Made by a program: the position numbers and the translations under genes. 49,270 nt of DNA, from assembly GCA_964636665.1 (NCBI GenBank), contig CAZWVT010000008.1, forward strand, positions 1 through 49,270. The letters are read 5' to 3'. Source of the stretch: JAAYLC01 sp964636665. GTDB lineage: Bacteria; Bacteroidota; Bacteroidia; Flavobacteriales; Flavobacteriaceae. Under the pieces are notes generated by a model. The model made no database searches and was not told where the DNA came from. It was given only the letters and a program-made list of their open reading frames with translations. Positions 34,276-42,850 of this stretch are shown here, one piece after another. Numbering within the stretch: position 1 is the first letter of the stretch; every line of letters begins with the position of its first letter.

Positions 34276-36273
34276 ATGAGATTTAAATTAAATTCAGATT
34301 TTACCCCAAAAGGAGATCAGCCAAAGGCGATTGAAGCGCTTTCAAACGGAATTGCACAAAACGATAAATACCAGACGCTTTTAGGCGTTACCGGTTCCGG
34401 AAAGACTTTTACGATTGCAAATGTGGTAGAGAAAATTCAACGTCCTACTTTGGTTTTGGCTCATAACAAAACCTTGGCTGCACAGCTTTTTACAGAGTTC
34501 AAGAATATTTTTCCTGAAAATGCGGTTGAATATTTTGTTTCCTATTACGATTATTATCAGCCGGAAGCTTACATTCCTTCGAGCGGATTGTACATAGAAA
34601 AAGATCTTTCGATTAATGAAGAAATAGAAAAATTGCGATTGAGCACAACTTCATCTTTATTATCAGGAAGGAGAGATGTGTTGGTCGTCTCTTCGGTTTC
34701 TTGTTTGTACGGAATTGGAAATCCAATGGAATTTCAAAAAAACGTCATCAGTCTTTCTCAAGGTCAAATTATCACCAGAACAAAACTGTTGCATCGATTG
34801 GTTCAAAGTTTATACGCGCGAACCGAAGCGGAATTCAGTCACGGAAATTTTAGAATAAAAGGAGATACGGTTGATGTTTATCCCGGATATGCTGACGATG
34901 CTTTCCGGATTCATTTTTTTGGTGATGAGATAGAAGAAATAGAAATTTTCGATCCGGCTACAAACAATATTAAAGGAAAATATGACAAGTTGAACATTTA
35001 TCCAGCCAATATGTTTGTTACTTCTCCCGATGTTTTACAAGGTGCGATTCGTGAAATTCAAGATGATTTGGTAAAACAAATCGATTATTTTAAAGAAATA
35101 GGGAAACATTTGGAAGCCAAAAGATTGGAAGAACGAACAAATTTTGACTTGGAAATGATTCGCGAACTGGGTTATTGTAGCGGAATTGAGAATTATTCGC
35201 GTTATCTGGATCGTCGTCTTCCCGGAACACGTCCTTTTTGTTTGTTAGATTATTTTCCTAAAGATTACCTGATGGTGGTTGATGAAAGCCACGTTACGAT
35301 TCCGCAAGTAAGTGCAATGTACGGCGGTGATCGCTCGCGTAAAGAAAATTTGGTGGAATACGGTTTTCGACTTCCTGCCGCTATGGACAACCGCCCTTTG
35401 AAATTTGAGGAATTTGAAGCACTTCAGAATCAGGTTATATACGTAAGTGCAACTCCGGCAGATTATGAATTGGAAAAAAGTGAAGGTGTTTATGTGGAAC
35501 AAATTATCCGGCCTACAGGACTTCTCGATCCGGAAATTGAAGTGCGTCCGAGTTTAAATCAAATCGATGATTTGTTGGAAGAAATTCAATTGCGAACGGA
35601 AAAAGACGAACGAGTTTTGGTAACAACACTTACAAAACGAATGGCGGAGGAACTCACTAAATATTTAACGCGGGTAGATATTCGATGTCGATACATTCAC
35701 AGCGATGTAGATACTTTGGAACGGGTTGAAATCATGCAGGATTTGAGATTGGGATTGTTTGATGTTTTAGTGGGAGTCAATTTGCTACGTGAAGGTTTGG
35801 ACCTTCCTGAAGTTTCATTGGTAGCCATTTTGGATGCCGACAAAGAAGGATTTTTGAGAAGCACACGTTCGTTAACGCAAACTGTCGGTCGTGCCGCACG
35901 GAATTTAAACGGAAAAGCAATCATGTATGCCGATAAAATTACGAGAAGTATGCAGCAAACGATTGATGCAACCAATTACCGAAGAGAAAAACAATTGGCA
36001 TATAACTCAGAAAACAACATCACCCCGACAGCCATTAAAAAATCCTTCGAAAATGCGCTGACAAAATCCAAACAACAAGCCTATACCTTTGAAACAGCTG
36101 AAAATCTTGCAGCCGAAGAAGATATGGGTTATTTGACCAAAGCTCAAATTGAAAAAAAGATAAGAGATACACGGAAAGCGATGGAAAAAGCTGCAAAGGA
36201 ATTGGATTTTCTTACTGCTGCGGCTTTAAGAGATAAAATTCACGCATTTCAGAAACAGTTAGAACAAGTTTGA
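34276..36273 (+). CDS. uvrB: Excinuclease ABC subunit B
   Basis: A 665-aa UvrB, full length. Walker A GVTGSGKT lies near residue 38, the beta-hairpin near FVSYYDYYQPEAYIPSS, then DESHVTIPQV, the helicase motifs LREGLDLPEV and TQTVGRAARN, and a C-terminal UVR domain (IEKKIRDTRKAMEKAAKELDF cut short here) that binds UvrC. It loads on damaged DNA with UvrA during nucleotide excision repair. It is not in an operon with its partners. Confidence 0.97.
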   Translation: MRFKLNSDFTPKGDQPKAIEALSNGIAQNDKYQTLLGVTGSGKTFTIANVVEKIQRPTLVLAHNKTLAAQLFTEFKNIFPENAVEYFVSYYDYYQPEAYIPSSGLYIEKDLSINEEIEKLRLSTTSSLLSGRRDVLVVSSVSCLYGIGNPMEFQKNVISLSQGQIITRTKLLHRLVQSLYARTEAEFSHGNFRIKGDTVDVYPGYADDAFRIHFFGDEIEEIEIFDPATNNIKGKYDKLNIYPANMFVTSPDVLQGAIREIQDDLVKQIDYFKEIGKHLEAKRLEERTNFDLEMIRELGYCSGIENYSRYLDRRLPGTRPFCLLDYFPKDYLMVVDESHVTIPQVSAMYGGDRSRKENLVEYGFRLPAAMDNRPLKFEEFEALQNQVIYVSATPADYELEKSEGVYVEQIIRPTGLLDPEIEVRPSLNQIDDLLEEIQLRTEKDERVLVTTLTKRMAEELTKYLTRVDIRCRYIHSDVDTLERVEIMQDLRLGLFDVLVGVNLLREGLDLPEVSLVAILDADKEGFLRSTRSLTQTVGRAARNLNGKAIMYADKITRSMQQTIDATNYRREKQLAYNSENNITPTAIKKSFENALTKSKQQAYTFETAENLAAEEDMGYLTKAQIEKKIRDTRKAMEKAAKELDFLTAAALRDKIHAFQKQLEQV

Positions 36274-36372
36274 TTTTTGGAATAATATTTTAAAGTTTGT
36301 TAAATCTTATTTGGGTATTTTCTTAATAATGTATTTTTCTGAATTAAGAGCAAAAATGGAATAATGAAGTAA

Positions 36373-37050
36373 ATGATGATTTTAAGAACGTTGTTACTAT
36401 CAATTGTGTATTTAAATATCTTGATGAATCCGCTATATACTCAAAACATAAATTTCGATAATAAAATAATTCCTGAAAGTATAAAGGAAGAAGTGATTAC
36501 GGCCTTGGAATACTTTCCGGAACTGTATGATACTGCGATTGAATTTAAATTTAAAGACAGGATAAAAAAATCGACTATGCAGGCACAGCCTAAATTTTCA
36601 AGTATTTTTAAATCTCGAAAAAATAGGGAATACGTTATTTTTATCAGTCGCGAAATTCATATAGATAAAGAGGATTTTACCATCAACGACATTCCAAAAT
36701 TGGTAAAAATTGGTTGGTTGGGACACGAACTCGGTCACATTATGGATTATCAGGACAGAAGCAATTTTGGTTTAATTATATTGGGTGCCAAATATTTGTT
36801 TTCCAAAAAAAGTGTCCGCGAAGTTGAACGTACTGCCGATACTTATGCCATTACCCACGGAATGGGAGAATACATCATTAAAACCAAAAACTTCATTTTG
36901 GACAATGCCGATATTTCTGAAAAATATAAAAAACGCATTCAGCGATTGTATATTTCACCGGAAGAAGTGATGGAAATTATCAATAAGAAAACCGAAAAAG
37001 AGCGTGAAAAAGAATTGGAAGAAAAAGAATTGGAAGAAATTGAAAAATAA
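36373..37050 (+). CDS. Predicted secreted zinc metallopeptidase-like protein
   Basis: A 225-aa protein with an N-terminal signal-like segment (residues 3-22, to LYTQ). HELGH at 118-122 gives a gluzincin-type HExxH, and VERTADTY (from 151) supplies an Asp/Glu third ligand as in ExxxD clans. After it comes ITHGMGEYI. The C-terminus is a charged helix ending in KELEEKELEEIEK, a simple Glu/Lys repeat. It is close to M48-like peptidases in layout but too divergent to name. It ends 2 bp from the convergent GH3 gene without a terminator. Confidence 0.7.
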   Translation: MMILRTLLLSIVYLNILMNPLYTQNINFDNKIIPESIKEEVITALEYFPELYDTAIEFKFKDRIKKSTMQAQPKFSSIFKSRKNREYVIFISREIHIDKEDFTINDIPKLVKIGWLGHELGHIMDYQDRSNFGLIILGAKYLFSKKSVREVERTADTYAITHGMGEYIIKTKNFILDNADISEKYKKRIQRLYISPEEVMEIINKKTEKEREKELEEKELEEIEK

Positions 37051-37052
37051 CA

Positions 37053-38579
37053 TCAGGTGTTTCGTGAGTTTACAAAGTCTTTCCATTCTTTAAATTTCTC
37101 TTCATTCATAACTTTTTCCATTTTCACTTGACCACCTTTTTTCTTTTGATGTCCGCTCCAATCGTGAAAAACATTAGGTTTTACTGTTGAAACCTTGATT
37201 CCTTTTAGTGCTTTTGTTCGAGCAACTTCATAATTTCTGTTTACTTTTTTGAGTGCCTCATCTAAAGCATTTTCCAGTTCTTTGGTATCGATATCCGATT
37301 CAGTTCCCAAATACCAATGATGGTGATACTCCCCGTTAATCTTAACGGCAGACATGGTAAACTCGGGGATTTCAATGTCAAATTTTTCTTCCAAATCTCG
37401 TAAAGCAATTTCCATTTTATTTACGGAAAGCTGGGAACCAACTACATTCATAAAAAACTTGGTGCGTCCTGTAATTTTTATTTCCGCTCTTTCAACATCT
37501 GTAAATTTAATGGTATCACCGATTAAATAACGCCACGCACCGGAAACTGTGCTGATAATTAGAACGTAATCCTCTTCCGGCACTACTTCTTCCAAAGTCA
37601 ATGCAGGAGCGTCTTTAACCAAAGAACCATCATCGAGAATGTATTCAGGTTTAAAAGGAACAAATTCAAAATAAATTCCGTTATCGGTTATTAATTTCAT
37701 GGCAGTAGTTTCAGGTCTGTTCTGAATTGCCATAAATCCTTCGGAAGCTAAATAAGTGTCAATTATTGTTATAGGTCGTTTCAGTAACTTCTCAAAACTT
37801 TTTTCATAAGGCATAAAAGCTACACCTCCGGTAGTATATGCTTGCAAATTTGGCCATATGTCGTGAATGGTTTCAACGCCGTGATATTCGATTATTTCTT
37901 TTAACATTAGTTCCGTCCATGAAGGAATTCCGCTAAGTGCCCCGATATCCCAATCTTTAGCATTTTTTGCGATGGATTTTATGCGTTGATCCCAATCTTC
38001 AATTAAAGCGATGTCTTCACCGGGTTTGTAAAAACCTTTAAACCAAAAAGGAATCCTACTGGCACTGATACCACTGATTTCACCTTCTAAAAAATTACCG
38101 TTTTCACTCAATTTTGTACTGCTTCCAAGCATCATAATTTCTTTTTCAAAAAAATCGGAAGGCATATCATAATTTGCCATTGCAGCCACTTGCTTTATTC
38201 CTGCATTTTGAATGGCATCGACCATTTCCTCGGTTACAGGAATTCTTTTAGATGTTTTTCCGGTTGTTCCGCTGCTGCGAGCCATATATTTTGGAAGTCC
38301 CGGCCAAGTGATGTCTTCATGCCCTTTATAAATCTGACGCCACCATTGATTTTCCATTTGATGATAATCAAAATAAGGAATTTCAGATGCGAATTTTTTA
38401 GCTATATCTTTGGATTCTAATATTTTGGAAAATCCATAGTATTTTCCGAAAGCTGTGTTTTTTGCTTTCTCCAATAAGTTTCTTAATACCTCTTTTTGAG
38501 ATTCAACAGAATCAACTTCTGAACTTAAAGCGTCATTTAAATCAATTGCTGTTTTGATAATCGAACCGAGTATTGCCAT
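37053..38579 (-). CDS. GH3-family acyl-adenylate/amide synthetase
   Basis: A 508-aa enzyme of the GH3 family, ANL-type adenylating enzymes best known as plant auxin and jasmonate conjugating synthetases. Seen: the ATP loop YMARSSGTTGKTSKRIPVT near residue 100, YTTGGVAFMPYEKSFEKLL, a helix-rich middle with LASEGFMAIQN, SGAWRYLIGDTIKFTD, and the hinge GRTKFFMNVVG before a C-terminal subdomain ending FKEWKDFV. Bacterial members are common in Bacteroidota with unknown substrates. It is a single gene, convergent with the HExxH protein. Confidence 0.92.
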   Translation of the reverse strand: MAILGSIIKTAIDLNDALSSEVDSVESQKEVLRNLLEKAKNTAFGKYYGFSKILESKDIAKKFASEIPYFDYHQMENQWWRQIYKGHEDITWPGLPKYMARSSGTTGKTSKRIPVTEEMVDAIQNAGIKQVAAMANYDMPSDFFEKEIMMLGSSTKLSENGNFLEGEISGISASRIPFWFKGFYKPGEDIALIEDWDQRIKSIAKNAKDWDIGALSGIPSWTELMLKEIIEYHGVETIHDIWPNLQAYTTGGVAFMPYEKSFEKLLKRPITIIDTYLASEGFMAIQNRPETTAMKLITDNGIYFEFVPFKPEYILDDGSLVKDAPALTLEEVVPEEDYVLIISTVSGAWRYLIGDTIKFTDVERAEIKITGRTKFFMNVVGSQLSVNKMEIALRDLEEKFDIEIPEFTMSAVKINGEYHHHWYLGTESDIDTKELENALDEALKKVNRNYEVARTKALKGIKVSTVKPNVFHDWSGHQKKKGGQVKMEKVMNEEKFKEWKDFVNSRNT

Positions 38580-38803
38580 AGTTATTTTGGTTTATACCAA
38601 ACTAATGTTTTCTATTCGGAGGATAAGTAAGTTTAATTGAAGTTTAACAGTTTTTAAAGAGACGTGGGATTTCAGATGTTGGACTTGGGACTATAGGCTT
38701 GAAATTATAGCTAAATAATTAATACGATGAGACTTAGTGCATAAAACTTGAATGCTTCTTTGAAAGATGTTTAAGTATATTTTTTACATTTTTATCTTGT
38801 AAG

Positions 38804-38811
38804 TATCTTTG
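38804..38811 (+). promoter_or_regulatory. -7 box TATCTTTG immediately upstream of rluF
   Basis: TATCTTTG is a perfect -7 box. It ends just before an ATG at 38812, so that ATG and a TTG at 38809 would be at or upstream of the start of transcription. The usable start is the next in-frame ATG, 38827. The -33 element is weak. Confidence 0.5.
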
Positions 38812-38826
38812 ATGAAAATTGAGATT

Positions 38827-39651
38827 ATGAGTCAGGATAAAGCTGTTAGGTTAAATAAAGCCATTAGCGATACGGGATTTTGTTCGCGCAGGGAAGCTGA
38901 TGTGTTTATTGAAAAAGGTCGTGTGACGATTAATGGTGAAAAAGCCGAGTTGGGAACCCGTGTTTTCCCGGAAGATGAAATTCGTGTAGATGGCAAACTT
39001 TTAAAAGAAAATAATGAGGATGTTTATATTATTCTGAATAAACCCGTTGGTATAACTTGTACTACCGATACACGATTTGCGGATAATGTAATCGATTTTG
39101 TCAAACATCCTGAACGGATTTTTCCGGTGGGAAGATTGGATAAACCCAGTGAGGGTTTGTTGTTGATGACAAATGATGGCAATATTGTGAACAAAATACT
39201 CCGTGCTGGAAATAAACACGAGAAAGAATATATTGTCCGTGTAGATCGTCCGATTACTTCTGAATTTATAAGACGTATGGGTGCCGGAGTTCCTATTTTA
39301 AATACTGTTACAAAGCGTTGCAAAGTGGAGCAAATCAGCCGATTTGAATTTCGTATAATATTGGTACAAGGATTAAATCGACAAATCAGAAGAATGTGTG
39401 AATATTTGGGTTATGAGGTAGTCGCACTCAGAAGAATCCGATTGATGCATCTTACTTTAGAAAATTTGCAGATAGGGGAATGGCGTGATTTGACGGACAA
39501 AGAATTGAAAATATTAAAAGACGCCGTGAAAGATAGTGATGGGTTGCCAAAACCGATTGTAAAAAAAAGTTATGAGAAAAAGAAACCGCCTGCTGCCTCA
39601 AAATCAAAATCCCCTTTATCCGATAATTTTAAAAAGAGAAGAAGAAAATAG
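38827..39651 (+). CDS. rluF: 23S rRNA pseudouridine synthase, RluF-like
   Basis: A 275-aa enzyme (start MSQDKAVRLNKAISDTG chosen from the promoter). An N-terminal S4 RNA-binding domain (SRREADVFIEKGRVTING) is followed by the RsuA-type catalytic domain with the catalytic Asp in PVGRLDKPSEGLL, then EKEYIVRVDRP and LVQGLNRQIRRMCEYLGY, and GVPILN as in RluF. The tail is very basic (ending KKRRRK). It isomerises a uridine of 23S rRNA, by family U2604. It converges on hsp20 across a terminator. Confidence 0.92.
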   Translation: MSQDKAVRLNKAISDTGFCSRREADVFIEKGRVTINGEKAELGTRVFPEDEIRVDGKLLKENNEDVYIILNKPVGITCTTDTRFADNVIDFVKHPERIFPVGRLDKPSEGLLLMTNDGNIVNKILRAGNKHEKEYIVRVDRPITSEFIRRMGAGVPILNTVTKRCKVEQISRFEFRIILVQGLNRQIRRMCEYLGYEVVALRRIRLMHLTLENLQIGEWRDLTDKELKILKDAVKDSDGLPKPIVKKSYEKKKPPAASKSKSPLSDNFKKRRRK

Positions 39652-39663
39652 GCATAAAAAAAC

Positions 39664-39687
39664 CGCGTGCCGATTGAGTAGCACGCG
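39664..39687. terminator. Bidirectional terminator between rluF and hsp20
   Basis: The arms CGCGTGC (39664-39670) and GCACGCG (39681-39687) flank a 10-nt loop, with A-rich sequence on the left. It separates two convergent genes. Confidence 0.75.
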
Positions 39688-39722
39688 ATTATTTTCAACT
39701 AACTAACCAAATTAAATTTCAA

Positions 39723-40175
39723 TTATGAAATCTCAACCATTCTCTTTAATACTTTATCTTCCATTATAGGAAGTTCTATTTTTAATACGCCGTCAGTATA
39801 ATTTGCTTTGATGTTTTCTGCATCCACAGTTTCAGGCAATCTGAACGTACGTCTAAAGTTTGAAAAACCAAACTCTCTTCGAGTATATTTAATTTCCTGA
39901 TTTTCATCAGATTCTTTCGAATCGTTGTTCTTTACTAACTCCTTTGTTGATTTTGCTTCGATTATAAGAGTGTCTTTTTCAACTTCAATTGAAAAATCTT
40001 CCTTTTTTAATCCCGGAGCTGCAACTTCGAGTACAAACATATCAGAATTTTCGATAATATTCACTGCCGGAACACTAAATCTTTCTGAAAAGTGCGGTAA
40101 ATCAAGTTTACTGTCAAAGAACAAATCATCTAAGAGATTAGGAAACCAAACGGCTCTTTTATTAACTGTTTTCAT
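39723..40175 (-). CDS. Small heat-shock protein, Hsp20 family
   Basis: A 150-aa cytoplasmic chaperone with the alpha-crystallin domain from about 35 to 140. Visible: VPAVNIIENSDMFVLEVAAPG, LKKEDFSIEVEKDTLIIEA, FRRTFRLPETVDAENIKA, NYTDGVLKIELPIME with the conserved G-V-L motif, and a short tail ending KRMVEIS. It forms oligomers that hold unfolding proteins. No clear heat-shock operator is seen upstream. Confidence 0.93.
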   Translation of the reverse strand: MKTVNKRAVWFPNLLDDLFFDSKLDLPHFSERFSVPAVNIIENSDMFVLEVAAPGLKKEDFSIEVEKDTLIIEAKSTKELVKNNDSKESDENQEIKYTRREFGFSNFRRTFRLPETVDAENIKANYTDGVLKIELPIMEDKVLKRMVEIS

Positions 40176-40307
40176 AGTAGTATATTGTTTTAATGTTCAA
40201 CTTTATTTTACTACTAAACAGCAATTTTAATTCCACGACACTTAAACTGACTTAATGACGCAAATTTAGCGAAAAATCAAGACAAATTGTCAGTGGATTT
40301 ATAAAAA

Positions 40308-41498
40308 TTAAGTAAGAACTTCTTTTACTTTATCGGCGGCTTCTTGAAATTCAATAGCACTGTGAACATCGAGTCCGCTAGTGTCAATCATTTCTTTGGC
40401 AATATCCGCATTTGTTCCTTGCAACCTGACAATTATAGGAACATCAATTTTTCCGATATTTTTATAGGCGTCGATAATTCCTTGTGCCACACGGTCACAA
40501 CGAACAATTCCTCCAAAAATATTAATCAAAATAGCTTTTACGTTCGGATCTTTTAAGATTAAATGGAATGCCGCTTCAACACGTTCCGCATCTGCAGTTC
40601 CTCCAACATCCAAAAAGTTAGCAGGTTCTCCACCGGCTTGTTTGATAAGATCCATTGTTGCCATTGCAAGTCCGGCTCCGTTTACCATACACCCGACATT
40701 TCCATCCAAATCAACGTAATTAAGTCCTTTTTCGCCGGCTTCTACTTCAATTGGATTTTCTTCGCGTTTGTCGCGCATTTGTTGGTAATCTTTATGACGG
40801 TATAATGCATTGTCGTCCAAGGTTACTTTAGCATCCACAGCAATGATTTTGTCATCGCTGGTTTTTAAAACCGGATTGATTTCAAATAAAGAAGAATCCG
40901 AGTCAGTATAGGCTGTGTAAAGTGCATAAACGAATTTGGTCATTTCTTTAAAGGCTTTGTCTTCAAGACCGAGATTAAAAGCAATTCGTCTTGCCTGAAA
41001 ACCTGTTAATCCTACAGCCGGATCAATTTCTTCGGTAAAAATTAAATGAGGCGTTTCTTCAGCGACAGTTTCGATATCCATTCCACCTTCAGTAGAATAC
41101 ATAATCATATTTTTACCTGTGCTTCGGTTTAAAAGAACACTCATATAGAACTCAGAAGTTTCACTTTCTCCCGGATAATAAACATCCTCGGCTATCAAAA
41201 CTTGATGTACCTTTTTTCCTTCTGCTGAAGTTTGAGGGGTTATCAGGTTCATTCCAATTATTTGTGAAGCAATGTCTTTTACTTCATTGAGGTTTTTAGC
41301 CAGTTTCACACCACCACCTTTACCGCGTCCTCCTGCATGAACTTGTGCTTTGATGACATGCCAGCCGGTGCCGGTTTGTTCAGTAAGTTTTTTGGCTGCT
41401 TCAACAGCTTCCTCAGGGGTTGTTGCTACAATGCCGCGTTGTACTTGAACGCCGAAACTGCTGAGTATTTCTTTGCCTTGATATTCGTGTAAATTCAT
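40308..41498 (-). CDS. sucC: Succinyl-CoA synthetase beta subunit
   Basis: A 396-aa ADP-forming-type beta subunit of succinyl-CoA ligase in the TCA cycle. Opening MNLHEYQGKEILSSFGV, the ATP-grasp core VHAGGRGKGGGV, FEINPVLKT and the C-terminal LDVGGTADAERVEAAF then LINIFGGIVRCDRVAQG are all canonical. The alpha subunit sucD is not adjacent, as is common in Bacteroidota. It is a single gene with a -7 box upstream (41559-41552). Confidence 0.97.
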   Translation of the reverse strand: MNLHEYQGKEILSSFGVQVQRGIVATTPEEAVEAAKKLTEQTGTGWHVIKAQVHAGGRGKGGGVKLAKNLNEVKDIASQIIGMNLITPQTSAEGKKVHQVLIAEDVYYPGESETSEFYMSVLLNRSTGKNMIMYSTEGGMDIETVAEETPHLIFTEEIDPAVGLTGFQARRIAFNLGLEDKAFKEMTKFVYALYTAYTDSDSSLFEINPVLKTSDDKIIAVDAKVTLDDNALYRHKDYQQMRDKREENPIEVEAGEKGLNYVDLDGNVGCMVNGAGLAMATMDLIKQAGGEPANFLDVGGTADAERVEAAFHLILKDPNVKAILINIFGGIVRCDRVAQGIIDAYKNIGKIDVPIIVRLQGTNADIAKEMIDTSGLDVHSAIEFQEAADKVKEVLT

Positions 41499-41551
41499 AA
41501 TATTTGTTTGGATTCTTCCTTATTAAAAGGTTTTAAATGATTTATGGACTA

Positions 41552-41559
41552 CAAAAATA
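41552..41559 (-). promoter_or_regulatory. -7 box TATTTTTG upstream of sucC
   Basis: Minus-strand TATTTTTG matches TAnnTTTG about 54 nt before the sucC ATG. No clear -33 box. The 307-bp gap 41499-41805 otherwise holds A+T-rich leader sequence of sucC and of the divergent cold-shock gene and no gene. Confidence 0.45.
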
Positions 41560-41766
41560 ACAAATGTTAACTGATTCCGCTAAGTTTTTTTGTCTTCTAT
41601 ATTTAGGAGTGAAATTATCCCTAATCAATGAATAAAAAGCTTAAATATTCTTTAGAATAAAAAGATAATCTTGGTGGCAAAATTGAAAATAGATTGTTAA
41701 AAAAATAATTTTTCACCAATAAACAAAATTATTTCATTAAATACTTTCAAATGAAAATTATAAGTT

Positions 41767-41774
41767 TATCTTTA
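41767..41774 (+). promoter_or_regulatory. -7-like box TATCTTTA upstream of the cold-shock gene
   Basis: TATCTTTA differs from TAnnTTTG only at the last base and lies 32 nt before the ATG at 41806. It is followed by a short A+T-rich leader. I see no long cold-shock leader. Confidence 0.35.
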
Positions 41775-41805
41775 CACCATTATTACAAATTATTATTTTA
41801 TTACA

Positions 41806-41997
41806 ATGCACAAAGGAAAAGTAAAATTTTTCAACGCATCTAAAGGTTTTGGATTTATCGTTGAAGAAGAAGCAAACAAAGAACATTTTGTTCACGTTAC
41901 CGGTTTAATTGATGAAATTCGTGAAGGTGACGAAGTTGAATTTGATTTGAAAGAAGGAAAAAAAGGGCTAAATGCAGTTAATGTAAGAGCAATATAA
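41806..41997 (+). CDS. Cold-shock protein, CspA family
   Basis: A 63-aa single cold-shock domain that binds single-stranded RNA and DNA. RNP1 is KGFGFIV (residues 14-20) and RNP2 is EHFVHV (27-32). Length is typical. It is a single gene with its own promoter and a strong terminator. Whether it is cold-induced cannot be told; many Bacteroidota Csp genes are constitutive. Confidence 0.95.
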   Translation: MHKGKVKFFNASKGFGFIVEEEANKEHFVHVTGLIDEIREGDEVEFDLKEGKKGLNAVNVRAI

Positions 41998-42022
41998 TCT
42001 TTTATTAATCAAGTAAGAAAGT

Positions 42023-42053
42023 AAAGAGGCTGTCTAATTTAGGCAGCCTCTTT
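42023..42053. terminator. Terminator of the cold-shock gene
   Basis: The 10-bp arms AAAGAGGCTG (42023-42032) and CAGCCTCTTT (42044-42053) flank an 11-nt loop with a long T-run after. The convergent peptidase gene ends 23 bp further, so it may serve both. Confidence 0.85.
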
Positions 42054-42076
42054 TTTTATTGATTACTTTTCCGAAT

Positions 42077-42829
42077 TTATAACATTCGTTTAATAACACG
42101 TAGTTTGTGTGTGTGTCTGTTTAGTTCTTCATTGAAAATACCACTGTGATCAATGCGGTCGATTCTCACTTTTCCATGAGCGTGAATGATATAATTGTTT
42201 GACATTAAAACACCGACGTGGATAATTTTTCCTTCTTCATTGTCAAAAAACGCCAAATCTCCGGCTTCACTTTCTTCAATAAAACTCAAAGATTCGCCTT
42301 GAGTTGCTTGTTGCGATGCATCGCGTAGCAATGAAAATCCTTGCATGCGATAAATAAGTTGTGTAAATCCGCTGCAATCAATTCCAAACGGACTTTTTCC
42401 GCCCCATAAATAAGGAGCGTTTAAAAAATTTAAAGCCGTTGGAATTATTTCAGTTTTTAAATCATTGGAATCATATACTTGACCTTCAAAACGGTGATTT
42501 AAAAAATTACAAGATGAGATGCTGCTTCCTGCGGTAATCGGAATGAGTTCTTTATTTTCTCCGATTACAAAATCAACCAAATCAGCAGAAAATCGTGCTT
42601 GTTTTTCTATTAATTCGTGATAAATATCTTCAGAAACAGCTTGGTATTGTTTGTTGTCTATCCATCCTTCATAATTGTCGTGTGCAAGGCGGACGTAACT
42701 CCATTTTTTTGTTTTTTTAATAATAATAAAGTACTCTCCGTACAAAATCTGTGATACCAATTCCGAAGTATCCGAAGCTTCTGCACGGAGAGGCACGATG
42801 CTTAAATTACACAATCCGTAATCCATCAA
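42077..42829 (-). CDS. NlpC/P60 peptidase with N-terminal SH3-like domains
   Basis: A 250-aa cell-wall peptidase (C40). Residues 8-65 form an SH3b-like domain (VSQILYGEYFIIIKK, WSYVRLAHDNYEGWI). A linker follows, and residues 130-250 are the NlpC/P60 domain with catalytic Cys152 in GIDCSGFTQ, His204 in IIHVGVLM and His216 in YIIHAHGKV. Such enzymes cut gamma-D-Glu-diamino-acid bonds in peptidoglycan stem peptides or recycle murein peptides. No signal peptide is visible, which hints at a cytoplasmic recycling role. It lies 21 bp after the thiolase gene. Confidence 0.92.
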   Translation of the reverse strand: MMDYGLCNLSIVPLRAEASDTSELVSQILYGEYFIIIKKTKKWSYVRLAHDNYEGWIDNKQYQAVSEDIYHELIEKQARFSADLVDFVIGENKELIPITAGSSISSCNFLNHRFEGQVYDSNDLKTEIIPTALNFLNAPYLWGGKSPFGIDCSGFTQLIYRMQGFSLLRDASQQATQGESLSFIEESEAGDLAFFDNEEGKIIHVGVLMSNNYIIHAHGKVRIDRIDHSGIFNEELNRHTHKLRVIKRML

Positions 42830-42850
42830 TATTGTAGGACTTGAAAGTTG

